Origin: Silene conica
Lineage: Eukaryota; Streptophyta; Magnoliopsida; Caryophyllales; Caryophyllaceae
DNA length: 64,000 nt
NCBI GenBank assembly: GCA_029255685.2
Contig: CM055317.2
Coordinates: 15,393,501 to 15,457,500, forward strand
Direction: 5' to 3'
Positions 34,822 to 46,691 of the stretch are shown here, piece by piece. A program made the translations under genes and the position numbers. The first letter of the stretch is position 1. Each line of letters opens with the position of its first letter. The notes beneath the pieces are model-generated. The model ran no database searches, was not told the DNA's origin, and saw only the letters and a list, made by a program, of their open reading frames with translations.

Positions 34822-37502
34822 TGTAAAACCCCTCGCGAAAGCGGAAATTTAAATCACACAAAGTACTAAAAATGCAGCGGAATTAAAACTTTTTAACAAA
34901 CTAAACATGCGAGGTGCTTTATAAATCTAAACATGCGGAAAATAAAACATAACTAAGTATATAAATACTATACAAAAGCAGCCCGGGATAGCATATCCCT
35001 ACAGGCACAAATTGCTGAAACATAAAACTAAGGTCTAGCTAACGAATGGGTAAAATCATCGATGAAGGATCATCGCTCGCTAGCCTCAACGTAACCCCCT
35101 GCAAACAGCCTCATGTACCTACACACACACAACATGTGCGCCACAGTCAGTGGGGAGTGACTAGAGCTCTCATAGCCACCTAATGTCATACAACACCGAA
35201 CATATAAACAAGTATTATACTCCAACATAAATAATCATGTGAAGCATTTTCATCTCATCAACTGTCTCGACTATCATGCCATACTAATGCATAGCTCTCA
35301 ACCCAACTTCATAAACCGTTAGGAAAGAGAGCCGGTTTCCCTACTGGTTACCCAGTCGGGGGGTCTTTCAGTCCAACTATTTATGAAACCGATCGAAGAG
35401 TCACCCAATGCCTTGGATGAACAATACTAAGTCAAACATCAGACTCATCATTCAATATCATCTTAAACATCTAGATCTGACACCGTACCGTTACTAGGCA
35501 AGCAGATACTAAACAATCAGCAAGTATAAGGTTCAGCGGTCAACTTAAGACATAACCTATATACCAAAACATTCAGCAAGTAAGAAGGTTCAGCGGTCAA
35601 CTTAAGACATAACCTAATTACCAAAACATTCAGCAAGTATATAACACAGTACCCCTACTCAGGCAAGTATATACCAATCAATACACACACGCGAACCACC
35701 CACGGAGGGGTTCGACCACAAACACTGAACCACCCACGGAGGGGTTCAACACGAAGAAAGACAGAACCACACACGTAGGGGTTCGTCAGGAAGGCATAAC
35801 CACCCACGTAGGGGTTCGCACGAAGGACTCGGAACCACCCACGAAGGGGTTCGACACGGAGAAAGCAGAACCACCCACGTAGGGGTTCGCACGAAGAAGA
35901 CAGAACCACCCACGGAGGGGTTCGTCCGAACAAACACGATGAACCACCCACGGAGGGGTTCAACCACCAAATCTCCAAAGGAGACTATTCCAAACACCAC
36001 AATCAATTCTTTGAATACAACACTCAACACTTAATTGACCCCGGGAACTAAGACGAGGGAGAGCCGGTTTCCCTTTCGGTTGCCCGACCGGGGGGTCTCT
36101 ATCCTCACTTCATTCCCGAACCAATATAGTGCCGCCCGAACTCCGGGGACTCTAAACATGCATACAAAGCATACGGAAAAAGAATCAATGCAATCCGACT
36201 TGAGAATCAAAAGTTATAAAGCAAATAACATCATCAGGGGCTCTCAGCCGGTTGGCCACAGGCGGCCGGTCAACCGGCTGAGAGTCCTTTACTCTTAGCC
36301 AACATCAACAAAACAAATCAACATAAAGGGTTCCCCAGCCGGCCGGCCGGCTGCCGGTCCACCGGCTGGGGACTCATTCTCCTTCGCGCAAAACACGAAC
36401 AAAATAACATAAGGGGGCTCCCAGCCGGCCGGCCGGCTGCCGGTCCACCGGCTGGGGACCCTTTCCCCAATTTCTTTGAAAAACAAACGGTACAAGGGGG
36501 AGACTCTGAGCCGGCTGGTCGGCCGCCGGTCGGCCGACCGGCTCAGGGTCTCTGATCGCGATTTTTGCCAACTACGACATATGAAATCATTCCCAAATCC
36601 TTTCAAATCCTTCCTATACATGTTTCTAAGCATGAATTCAACATTCCCACATGTTTACCACATCAAATAAACATAAGAACATGTTTTAAAACAATCATTT
36701 CATGAATTAGCAACAAAATTACCAATTAAACCGATCTTAACATGTATACTCCTAACACTCATTTCCTCATCAATTTCATCAATAATACTTCACCAAATCA
36801 GTTTGAACAACATAAGAAGAACATTGATAACTCAATAAACATACTAACTTTCACAAAACACAATCGAATCACATATAGTGCTAATTTAGACAAAAAGGCC
36901 GAGTTACTCATAATAGTCACCTTTACTCCGCGAATGCTCCGGTTCACTCTTCAAGGATCACGAGTCCTTCCTCCGGGTTGTTACTAGCTCCACCTAAAAG
37001 CACAAAACACGGATTAAAGGGGGTAATTTCGTGATTAGGCAAAACAGCCCCGAAATGAAGTTTCACGAAATTGGAATTGAAAGTGATGGAAAGATCATAA
37101 ATCTCGCGAGGATTCCGAATATGTAACTTTTACCTCGATCCGAGTTCGGGAAGGCCTCGAGATGATGATTTAAAGCTTGAGAAATGATATGAAAATGGTG
37201 TTGGAGTTCTACTGTGAAATGAAATAAGGTAGGAGGGTTTTGTCGATGGAAGAGGTTTAAGGTAGGGTTTTAAGTTGTCCTTTCACCATTATTGAGTCGG
37301 GTTTACTCTATTCAAGCGAAACGGAAAAAGTGAAGCGGTTTGATATAAAATGAACAAGGCATCTTAAGCTTAAACGATTTTTAAGACGGACTTAACGGAA
37401 ATCTTAAAAATATAAATTACGATTATTATTAAATTATTATTAAATTCCGTAAATTACTTTATTTTGATAAAATAGACCTTTACGAAAATACGGGATGTTA
37501 CA
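34822..37502 (-). mobile_element. Solo LTR F, E-related family; TSD tgcgg
   Basis: On the plus strand it runs TGTAAAACCCCTCGCG...CGGGATGTTACA, the reverse complement of the E LTR ends, flanked by tgcgg at 34817-34821 and 37503-37507. No internal sequence is present, so it is a solo LTR, usually the product of recombination between two LTRs. It keeps the CCGG hairpins (36236-36550). In place of most ATGCCTTAAG units it carries about nine units of GAACCACCCACGGAGGGGTT (35690-35965). Confidence 0.9.
35690..35965. repeat. Array of GAACC...GGTTC hairpins in F
   Basis: About nine copies of GAACCACCCACGKAGGGGTT. Each can fold by pairing GAACC with GGTTC and the inner CC with GG. Two CTTAAG-type units remain beside it at 35528-35620. 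The array occupies the position of the ATGCCTTAAG array in E and G. Confidence 0.8.
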
Positions 37503-38011
37503 TGCGGAGATAAAGGGTCTGTGATTGGTGCGGAGATAAAGGGTCTGTGATTGGTGCGGAGATAAAGGGTCTGTGATTGGTGTGGAGAATTATGGGTCTT
37601 GTGATTCGGAGTGGAGAAGCTTGAATTTCTATTTATAGTAATGTGGTTTGTTTACAGTTTTTCTCTACTCAACCTCGTGGTTGACCCTGTGTATTCGTGA
37701 TCACCTGTGATGAACCAATTATTTGGGAGCAGATTGACAGGTGTTGAGACTGTGGGAGCTAGGGGAAGAGAGAAGCTTGGATCCGGACCTGCCTAGAGTC
37801 TAGATCACATGATAGTTGTTTACGAGTTGTACTTTTATTTTAGCAAGACAGTTTTATAATTCAGTTGTGTAAAACCGTTTGAGTTAACTTTATCAATTTA
37901 AAGTACTGTTTATCTTCCTTTGTATCTACTACCTCGGGAAACCGAGATGGTAACATCCTTATTTATCTAGGGAGTCCTAGTACAGGCCCTTGAATAAATG
38001 AGGGTGTTACA

Positions 38012-41000
38012 AAGTGGTATTAGAGCGAACGATCCCCAGGCCTAAATCAAATGAATAATAATGAACGTAGGAAGAGTAAAAAAAATGAACCCCGAGACGA
38101 AACGGTTAAGAGCCCCAAAAAGGAACGGGATGAGTTAGGGGCCCCCTCACACCAAACCTGGGCCCTTTCTGTTCTGTCTCGGGAACCCAAAGAGAGTAAT
38201 TGAAGAGTGGTGTAGACTATATAGTGACCTGGTTATGTTATGCTAACGTTCTTGCAGGAGAAGGACGAGGTAAGTCATATGTGAGTTCTGATTAAGGATA
38301 GGTGTACTATGAACTGTGGATTAATATGAATGATTGAATTGAAATTATCAGAGTTTGGGAGTTGTATTTGTTGAGCCATGGTTAGAGTGACGTGATCATA
38401 TGATTTTGATATTTGAAGTGTTCATCCGATTATCTGGAATTGAATGACTATCGTATCTATGTAATATATTGTTGGTATTTGAACATGAATGATCAGACTT
38501 ATATAAATTAGTAATCCCTGTCTAGTGATATGCGGAATGTGCTGCCCCAAGCCATAAATGACATGTAGTTATGAGTTACCTTCGTATATATATGTACAAG
38601 TATTGAGCTATTTGGTTGGTTTCTCGACATCTTTACTGTGTTCTGGGTGACGATTAAAGTTAGAATGGGTAATGAATGTTAATATGGTACAATGATCGTG
38701 CTTCAAATGATATGCCAATAAATTTCGGAAGATGAATGGTTGAGTTTCGATGTAGTGATGTGAAATTATAACAGGACAAAAATTTTAAATAAACTTTTAG
38801 AATGTTACCTTGTTTGTACGGACTGTCGTTTTAAATGTGTTCCATATTTGAGTATGAAAATTTTATGTATGATAACCCCTTGAGTTGGGTTACAATGCTT
38901 TTGGTTTTATGTTAATAGGAGTTATATTTTGAGAGAAATAAACCTTTTAGTTGACAGTGGCTAGATTGTTACTACACAGTCCCGTTTTGACCCATCTTTT
39001 TGTAAAAGAAATCATTTTAAACTTGGTTATTGTTTATGCATAATTCCACCTCTACTGTTCAGAATATGCGTTTACGTTTTCAAGATGATAAGCCATGAAA
39101 AATCTTAATTAGTCGTTATTTAATTGTGATTCTTGCAAGTTGCCTAATTTTCTGTTGAATTGCTGTAAAGTTCTTGTTCAGACCGATTGAGTTATGAAAA
39201 TGGTATTAAATAATTTTCTTGTGATATGCATTCGATTCTTTTCCTATGTTTAGCTAGTCCTGTATATTTTCTAAAAACTATAATCGGTCGCCCGTTAGCT
39301 AAGATGTTATTTAATTATGATTTGGTAAGTTGCTGCATAATGTTTAATTGTTGAAATTGTGAGTTATGAAAGTTTTATATAAAAGTTTAATCAAATGTGA
39401 ATTATGTGATGTGACCACGTGATGTCCTGGTATGGCTTTAGTAACATGAATAGTAGGCGTATGATATGAGTATGAACCCTCACTATATGATAGCGTAACC
39501 TTGTTTATTTTGTCAAGTTTAATATAGAATCGTTTCAATTATATGTCTTATATATATTACGACCTCAAAATAATTATGTGATGCTCGTATGTGATGTCAA
39601 AAGCATGATTATCTGAGAAGAGTCTTGCCAAATGGCAGAATGAAATTTAACTGGTAAGCGTATTAGCATGGTATAGTAATCTTATGGTTATATGTAATTG
39701 TGATTATTTGAACAATGTGAATCTTGTTGATGTTCTTTCGTATATTGAGGGTTTATCTTTGTCTAGTTCCCTGTGATTGTAAACTTTATAACTTTTTCAA
39801 GTATATTGTTATACCATACAGTGAATTGCATATTGTTATATTTAGGATCTGATCACGATGTGTTGAATTATCAACTGTTGACATGTGATTTATGGAAGTA
39901 CTAGTCTGGTGAATTCGTTTACTTTTATCGTTAAATTTTGTTTTCATAATTCATGAACTCCAAGAACAATGTTTTAGTAAGGGAGAGTCAGAATGTCTCC
40001 GTGTAGTATTGTTTCGATCTATAACTTGTAAAATTGTTTTGGACTCGTGTTATAATTGTCACAATGTTTCAAACGTTTCAAAATACTTTCAAAAGTGATA
40101 AACCATGATAAAGCTTGAGGTTGATAATTATGGTGATTGTTTACAATATGACTATTCTGTAGCTAGGTGTTGATGAAATCCTGCTTGAATGTTAATTGCT
40201 GCGCATTGTATAAAACCCTCTTTTTGCAAGTCAGACATAGTAATAGTTTCATGATAAATGATGTAATGGGAGTGGACGGGGAATGTACATAAGTTATTTT
40301 GTTAACTCATGGATATCTGAGAATGTTAAACGGTCATGTAAGTCTATGATTTGTGTATACCTTGTGAAATATGTCAATGTCCCATGTTTCATTACGTTTA
40401 TTAATTTTACTCTATGACCTTTCTAAAATATCATTCTACTTCTATAGCGTGACTAAGAGCATGAAACATTCCAACTGTCGAGTATGAACTATGAGCCTCT
40501 TGATTGTTTACATTGCTGTAAATATATATTGATTTCGTGTTAAATTTCAATTGTGTAAGCGTTAACTACTCTCATTCTATTTTGCTGCGTAACTCGATGC
40601 CTACCGACCCTAATATTCTCGCTATTGCTCGAGGTTATATATGTTTACATGACAATTACTATGGGTTTCTTACGAGTACTTATTTGAGTTGAAAAGTTGT
40701 AATTGTTCCTTTATTTTGATAATTAGTTTCTCCCTTTGATAAAATAATCCTTTTGTTTGTAAGACGGGTTGAATTGTGAGGTGGGTAAACTGGTGGTAAT
40801 TGATTAGTTGTCTCTGCATAAGGGTTTTGTCTTAGGTTGGTTGGTATAGCATCCATATCCTTATTATATGGACCGTGGAATTGTAAGTATTCATATGAGT
40901 AAATCAATGAATTTGGACGGTAAGTACTAATGAGATTGAGTTCGATAGGATTGAGTTGCTCGTGAGTCTAGAACAAAGGCCATGATTGATTTTGTTTTGA

Positions 41001-41803
41001 GATTGAGATTGCAGTTCAGTATTTTATCGAGTTGTCGTATTCTTTGACCTTGACTCGTGGGTGAGTAGCGTGGAGTTTTACTCTTTAAGCGTTAAGCAGT
41101 TCCATTAATGCAATATTTGACAGTATTTATACCGGATTTGAGATGGGAATTGGTTACTGGGTTGAGTTATGAGTTATTAAGCCGTTGGGCCACATTGTGT
41201 TTTCGGCCAAGTATGACCTTGATTGTTGAGACACACACTGAATTTGGAAGCGATATTGATATGGAAGTATTGGCTGCGGTGACTCGTAGTTAGATTTTAT
41301 GAGATAAATTAATAAGCGAGATGGAGTACGGTGTTAGAACGTTTATGAGGTTACGGGGACGTAACCATGTTTTAAGGAGGATATGATTGCAAAATCTTAA
41401 TGATTTATAACATGGCTAGCTGATATGTCGTGACTATTTAAATATACTTGATGACCCTGCTGCGTATGTTGCACTATGTCGTGATTGTTGAAGTATCATG
41501 TATTGCAGGTGTGTGTTAAACTTTGAGGACAAAGTTTTCTTAAGGGGGATAGAATGTAACATCTCGCGTTTCTTATGCGTCACTTGTGGTTGTTCATGCT
41601 TGCTAAGTGTGTCTTTACCGTTATGGGGTGGTGAACTTCGGGACGAAGTTCATTCTAAGGAAGGAAGACTGTAATACTCCGGCATTCATGTTCCAAGTTA
41701 ATGTTTTGTTAATGTCTGTGTTTCAAGTTCGTTTAAGTTGGTTTGATTTGTCACCTGATTACGGTTGAACTTCGGGACGAAGTTCATTTTAAGGGGGGAA
41801 TAT
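38012..41803 (+). other. Interior of element H, non-coding, with three PPT-like blocks at its end
   Basis: It begins with the primer site (38015-38027) and a short frame NNNERRKSKKNEP without a recognised domain. The rest is AT-rich with no gag, protease, RT or integrase motif on either strand. At the right end three blocks recur, each a stem-loop followed by a purine tract and an LTR-like start: 41518-41560, 41633-41680 and 41767-41815. Confidence 0.7.
41767..41785 (+). promoter_or_regulatory. PPT-adjacent stem-loop of element H
   Basis: GAACTTCG pairs perfectly with CGAAGTTC around GGA, and the purine tract TTTTAAGGGGGGAA follows. An identical stem lies at 41633-41651. A variant, AAACTTTG with CAAAGTTT around AGGA, lies at 41518-41537. 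Confidence 0.7.
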
Positions 41804-43960
41804 CGTAATACCTCGTATATTTAAGAATTTTATTTTGAGTTTTAAGATTATAGTGATGTGTCATTAATGTTTAAACGTTTTATTTTCTTTATTTTCATTT
41901 TCGATGTCGATAAGTACAATGTCGATGGTGGGAGTCGAACTTGTGATCGTTTGCACACACGAGCCTTGGGCCTCGTTTTTTGTGCAACTCCCAAACCAGC
42001 CCAACACGTTAAACCCTAAAATAAATAAAAGAAGCAACACCCTTCTCAGCATGCCGTCACATATAGGACCTTGCTTTACCTCCTTTTACCCTAATGCATA
42101 CACAGTCCCACCTCCACTTTTGAATAACCACCATGGCAGAGAACGGGAAGTAGGTCTGAACACGCGGGTTAGTCTAGCCCAGGGCCCTTCGATTTGACCG
42201 TGAAACTGGTAAGTCGTATAAGTTTTATTTATCGTTTTTCTGCCTGTGTTGTGTCGTGGGGATTTGTGGTGTAAGGTGTGGTTTTCATCAGTCTTGAGTA
42301 TCACGATGGTGTTGGTGGTAGTCTGGGGTGTGTCGTGGGGGTGGTGTCAGTAGGCTAGGGTGTAGGTGGTGACGTCGAAAGGGGGTGGTTCTGAGGAGTC
42401 TATTCACCACGGGAAAGGGGAGCAGAGAGTTCGTAGTTACGCCATTCAGGGAGTCGGTTTTGGGGGTGGTTTACTGTCGACTCGGGGGAGGTCCATACAG
42501 TAGTACCACCGCGGTCTGTAGGCAGGTTGTCAGAGGTGTTGTTGGTGGAGGTCAGGGGCGACGATGGGTACTGTAGCGGTGGTCGAACAGGGGCTGTTTC
42601 CAGCTAATCTGAAATGCGGTTGTAAGTCAGACCCGGGTTCATGGGCTCTGACTTAACTCTTCAGTGGGTGTCGAGGGGCTTGGTGGTGTCGTGGTGGTAG
42701 CAGGCCGTCGGGGGTGTTGGGTGCTGGTAGTTGTTAGTGGTCGAGAGGGCTGTGCACAGTGGTATGGGGGTCGGATTACACGGCAGTGGGTGTGTCGGGT
42801 AGGGGCTGTTTAGGGATCCTTCGGTTTTGGGTTTTGATATTAATATGGTTATTAATATTATTATTATCATTATTATTATTATTAGTTTTATTAGTAATAT
42901 TTTAATTATCTTTACTGTTTTAGTATTATTATTATTACTTCTTATTATTGTTGTTATTTATTGTTGTTATTATTTACCAATATACTTAGCAATATCACTC
43001 TTTATGTTTGTGATATTTTTGGTAGATCGTTACTTTAGTTGTTGCTTCGCGTTAATTAATATATGAGTCGGGAAATTATTTATGTCATGGAAAGTTTCTA
43101 TATTTGGAAGTTTCTATTTTTGGAAACTTTCCACTTATGGAAGGCTTCTATTTATAGTATATATGGTTGTTGAGGGGTTCGGGGAGTTTATTAATTCATT
43201 ACGAATACGTGACTAGGTAGCGGTTTTCGCGTGGAACATTTCTAGCGAGCTTTGGATTTGTCTGCACTTCGGCTATTCGAGGTAGGGGAAATACTGATAA
43301 ATATTGATGTGTAATCTATTCTTATTTGATATTAAGCATGTTTGTTACATAATATCATGTGATTTTTATATTGTGCTGTTTATATCATTCTGTGATTGGT
43401 GCGGAGATAAAGGGTCTGTGATTGGTGCGGAGATAAAGGGTCTGTGATTGGTGCGGAGATAAAGGGTCTGTGATTGGTGGAGAGATAAAGGGTCTGTGAT
43501 TGGTGCGGAGATAAAGGGTCTTTGATTGGTGTGGAGAATTATGGGTCTTGTGATTCGGAGTGGAGAAGCTCGACTTTCTATTTATAGTAATGTGGTTTGT
43601 TTACAGTTTTTCTCTACTCAACCTCGTGGTTGACCCTGTGTATTCGTGATCACCTGTGATGAACCAATTATTGGGGAGCAGATTGACAGGTGTTGAGACT
43701 GTGGGAGCTAGGGGAAGAGAGAAGCTTGGATCCGGACCTGCCTAGAGTCTAAATCACATGATAGTTGTTTACGAGTTGTACTTTTATTTTAGCAAGACAG
43801 TTTTATAATTCAGTTGTGTAAAACCGTTTGAGTTAACTTTATCAATTTAAAGTATTGTTTATCTTCCTTTGTATCTACTGCCTCGGGAAACCGAGATGGT
43901 AACATCCTTATTTATCTAGGGAGTCCTAGTACAGGCCCTTGAATAAATGAGGGTGTTACA
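41804..43960 (+). repeat. 3' LTR of element H
   Basis: 2157 bp. It includes a TTA/ATT-rich stretch (42835-42980) and a 26-bp tandem array (43386-43545, about six units of TCTGTGATTGGTGCGGAGAT). It ends GAATAAATGAGGGTGTTACA. The region 42714-43362 is absent from the left LTR. Confidence 0.9.
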
Positions 43961-43965
43961 CAAAC

Positions 43966-44654
43966 TATTCGACTGAAACTAACATGGCCTAAAGTTTTAA
44001 TACAGAGTAATGCTTGAACCTGCAATCAACCTAGCTTGGGTGTGAGTGACTGGGAAAAGTCACTCCTCCCCGATTAGTCCAGAACCCACACCAACGTCAC
44101 ACCATTACAGTAACACTTCCCTTACTTAATTAGTCCGTAAAAAGCGTTGTCCACCCAACAGAGTTCCTAACAACCTCGTTTCACTTACCGTTTAGTCTCC
44201 AATCATCACAGTTTTCCCATTACCACAGTGCAACTTGACCCCCTTATGAGAACTATTACTTGTATTATAAGGATCAAATACACAGACCATACCTCTCATG
44301 AAGACTGAGATATTACTTCCCAACTCATATAGCACACAACAGTGATCCTAGTACCACTACCGGTACTCCAACTACACTCTTAACATACACACACATCTAT
44401 TAAGTTTAATCTACACATTCCCGATCAACATTCACATGTACAAAACACACCACAATTTCCTTTCTATCATACTACCCTTAGCGCGGTGGTTGGCTTAAGT
44501 GTGTAGGGGTCGGAATTTTGAAATGAGGGCGTCTTCTCATCCAAAACCGAACTAGGGGCTCCCAACGCACATACACCAAGTTCATTTTATTTGACTCCCG
44601 ACTTTCATTAGATTCTTTGGTTTTAGGTTCCAAAATCGTCGCTCTGATACCACT
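43966..44654 (-). other. Element D leader and primer binding site
   Basis: Non-coding sequence between H and the right LTR of D. On the minus strand the bases next to the LTR read AGTGGTATCAGAGCGACG, the initiator-methionine tRNA primer site, which sets the orientation of D. No gag frame follows it. Confidence 0.8.
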
Positions 44655-46006
44655 TGTAATACCCCCGATCCCAAAGAGCCTTGACTATACCTTCTTTGGA
44701 ATACAGAAATACTACCATCTCGGTTACCCGAGGATTAAATAACAAATAGACCATTATAGAACTGTTTAAGGTTCGATACATAAATTACGACTCAACATAA
44801 AAAGGAAAATACAACTATGTCTAACACTATGATCTAGATAAGGCCTACATGACCGACTCTTCTGTCGCCTCGTCCCCAGCTAGCACATAAGCATCCAAAA
44901 GCATCACATCCAACATCTCACCTGAAACATCGCACTACTCACCATTTCCGTACAACAATTGATCACCACAGACACAAACATACACACACACAACAGGTCA
45001 GTCTCGGTACATTGCAGCCATAAGAAAGTATTAACGATAGGTATAACAATAAGGAATAAAAACAATAGATCATGGCACCACAGCTCACCGTTCCATCATC
45101 CATAATCATACCGTCACAGTATCACAACTGATACCAACGAGTCATCTCAGCGCATATTCCCCCACTTACCGCAGCAAGGGGTACCCAAATAACTAATGTG
45201 CACATCCTGTCCGTGGCGGGTCCCACGAAGAGCGATCATAGGAGTTAGATCAGTTTCCCGCAACGGTCCCACACATTACCTTTCCAATCTCCACATATAA
45301 ACAGCAGTACTACGATCTCAGACACAATGGAGGTGGCGTCACGACCATGATATAGATAACATATAATCATTACGAGTACTTAACTTAGTAGGATCACCTA
45401 CCTGACATACATATCCAAGGTCCTCGCGCAACTCCGACATAATATGAACGACCTCCTATTATGGATTCTACCCGTTAATACAATTGTGAGCGACGCTGAT
45501 GACAGGTTAACCAAAATGGGGTGAGACACTTACCGAAACTCATTGTATAAAAGGTAGAGATTAGGTCTTGCGCCGGATAACCCCGAAGGTAAGGTGGTAG
45601 GTGTTCGTGGAAGTCTAAGAAGGAGAGGGTGGCAGGTGGAGATGAGTTCTTTTGTTCTAGGGTTGCAGAAAAAAAAAGAAAGCGTTTAAATATGAATGGG
45701 GTTTTTATTGGGTCTTGACGCGGAAGTAAACCCGCTGGAACGAGGCACTCGGCCGAGTACAGCCCACTCGGCCGAGTAAGGCTCACTCAGTCGAGTACGA
45801 CATACTCGAACGTGTAGGTCTCACTCGATCGAAACTATCCACTCGACCGAGTAGGTTTCACTCGGCCGAGTACTATCCACTCGACCGAGTTCACTCAGTC
45901 AGTCTATCCTACTAAGGTTTTTCCTTCTTACATCATAGATCGGTTCCTAAGTCCAAAGGTTATAGTCCTTGGTCTAACTATTGGGTCTTTAAACCCGGGT
46001 GTTACA
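44655..46006 (-). repeat. 5' LTR of element D (right copy)
   Basis: The 1352-bp partner of 17875-19230. It carries the CTCGRYCGAGTA palindrome array at about 45747-45895, and is followed by the target duplication ctcat (46007-46011). Confidence 0.9.
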
Positions 46007-46011
46007 CTCAT

Positions 46012-46691
46012 CCCCTTCTCTCACAATCAGCACCTCATCACCCTCGCATACCCCTTCCACCTCCTCCTCCACCTCCCCCAGAGCAGTAACCCGTTTATTC
46101 AACAATATAGTCAAACCCAACCCTCGATATGCCAACTTAGTTATCTTTCCCATTCATCATGTCACTCCCACGACCACCAAACAAGCTGTCGTTGATCCTC
46201 GTTGGTGTGCCGCAATGATTGATGAGCATCAAGCACTACTATGTAACAATACTTGGACTCTCGGACCCCACCATTTAGCCCAAACGTTATTGGATGCAAA
46301 TTTGTCTACCGTATAAAATACAATCCCGATGGAAATAAAAAAAACAACACAAAGCCCAACCACTTTCGTAGGCTTTCCGTCGACGTCCTGGTATTGATTA
46401 CTATGAGACGTTTAGCCCTGTCATAAAACTAACCACTATTCTTCTCATACTCACTCTTGCAGTTACAAATAACTGACATCTCCAGCAGAGTGGTGTCAAC
46501 AATGCCTTTCTTCAAGGCACCCTTACGGATACGGCTTTTATGAGTCAGCCTCATGGTTTCGTGGATACTGACAAACCCGATCATGTTTGTCTATGGCCTC
46601 AAACAAGCTACCTGAGCCTGGTACACCGAGCACAAAAATTACCTTCTTAACTTTTATTTTCAAAACTCCCTCTCAGACCCCTCGCTATTTT
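46012..46691 (+). pseudogene. Element B reverse transcriptase, N-terminal part
   Basis: After a Ser/Pro-rich linker the frame gives copia RT entry motifs: VDPRWCAAMIDEHQALLCNNTWTL-type sequence (about 46190-46260), then in shifted frames PGIDYYETFSPVIKL-like (46390-46430) and VNNAFLQGTL-like (46497-46530) stretches. Several frame changes and stops are present. It ends at the insertion of copia C; the target duplication atttt occupies 46687-46691. Confidence 0.8.

Larger units (their letters stand above)
33869..38011 (+). repeat. 5' LTR of element H, interrupted by solo LTR F and missing about 650 bp
   Basis: Without F and its duplication it is 1457 bp, against 2157 bp for the right copy. About 648 bp present at 42714-43362 in the right LTR are absent here at 34776/34777. 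Two fewer 26-bp tandem units account for the remaining 52 bp. Confidence 0.85.
33869..43960 (+). mobile_element. Gypsy-type LTR element H without coding capacity; TSD caaac
   Basis: The LTRs are 33869-38011 (interrupted by F) and 41804-43960. Target duplications caaac lie at 33864-33868 and 43961-43965. The left LTR starts TGTAATACCTCG; the right copy has CG in place of the first TG. Both end GGGTGTTACA. A primer site TGGTATTAGAGCG follows the left LTR, with one change from the usual TGGTATCAGAGC. A polypurine tract TTAAGGGGGGAA precedes the right LTR. The 3.8-kb interior has no gag or pol, so it is a large non-autonomous element. Confidence 0.9.
17875..46006 (-). mobile_element. Gypsy element D, non-autonomous, carrying an Athila-ORF1-like gene; TSD ctcat
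   Basis: The LTRs are 17875-19230 and 44655-46006; target duplications ctcat lie at 17870-17874 and 46007-46011. LTR ends are TGTAACACCC/GGGTGTTACA. The primer site TGGTATCAGAGC (minus strand; plus 44642-44653) and the polypurine tract at 19231-19246 agree on a minus-strand orientation. With E and H and their duplications removed, about 7.5 kb remain. The interior has no gag, protease, RT or integrase, only a broken ORF resembling Athila ORF1. The 3' end looks Tekay/chromovirus-like, so it probably used proteins from such an element. This is inferred from ends only. Confidence 0.85.
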
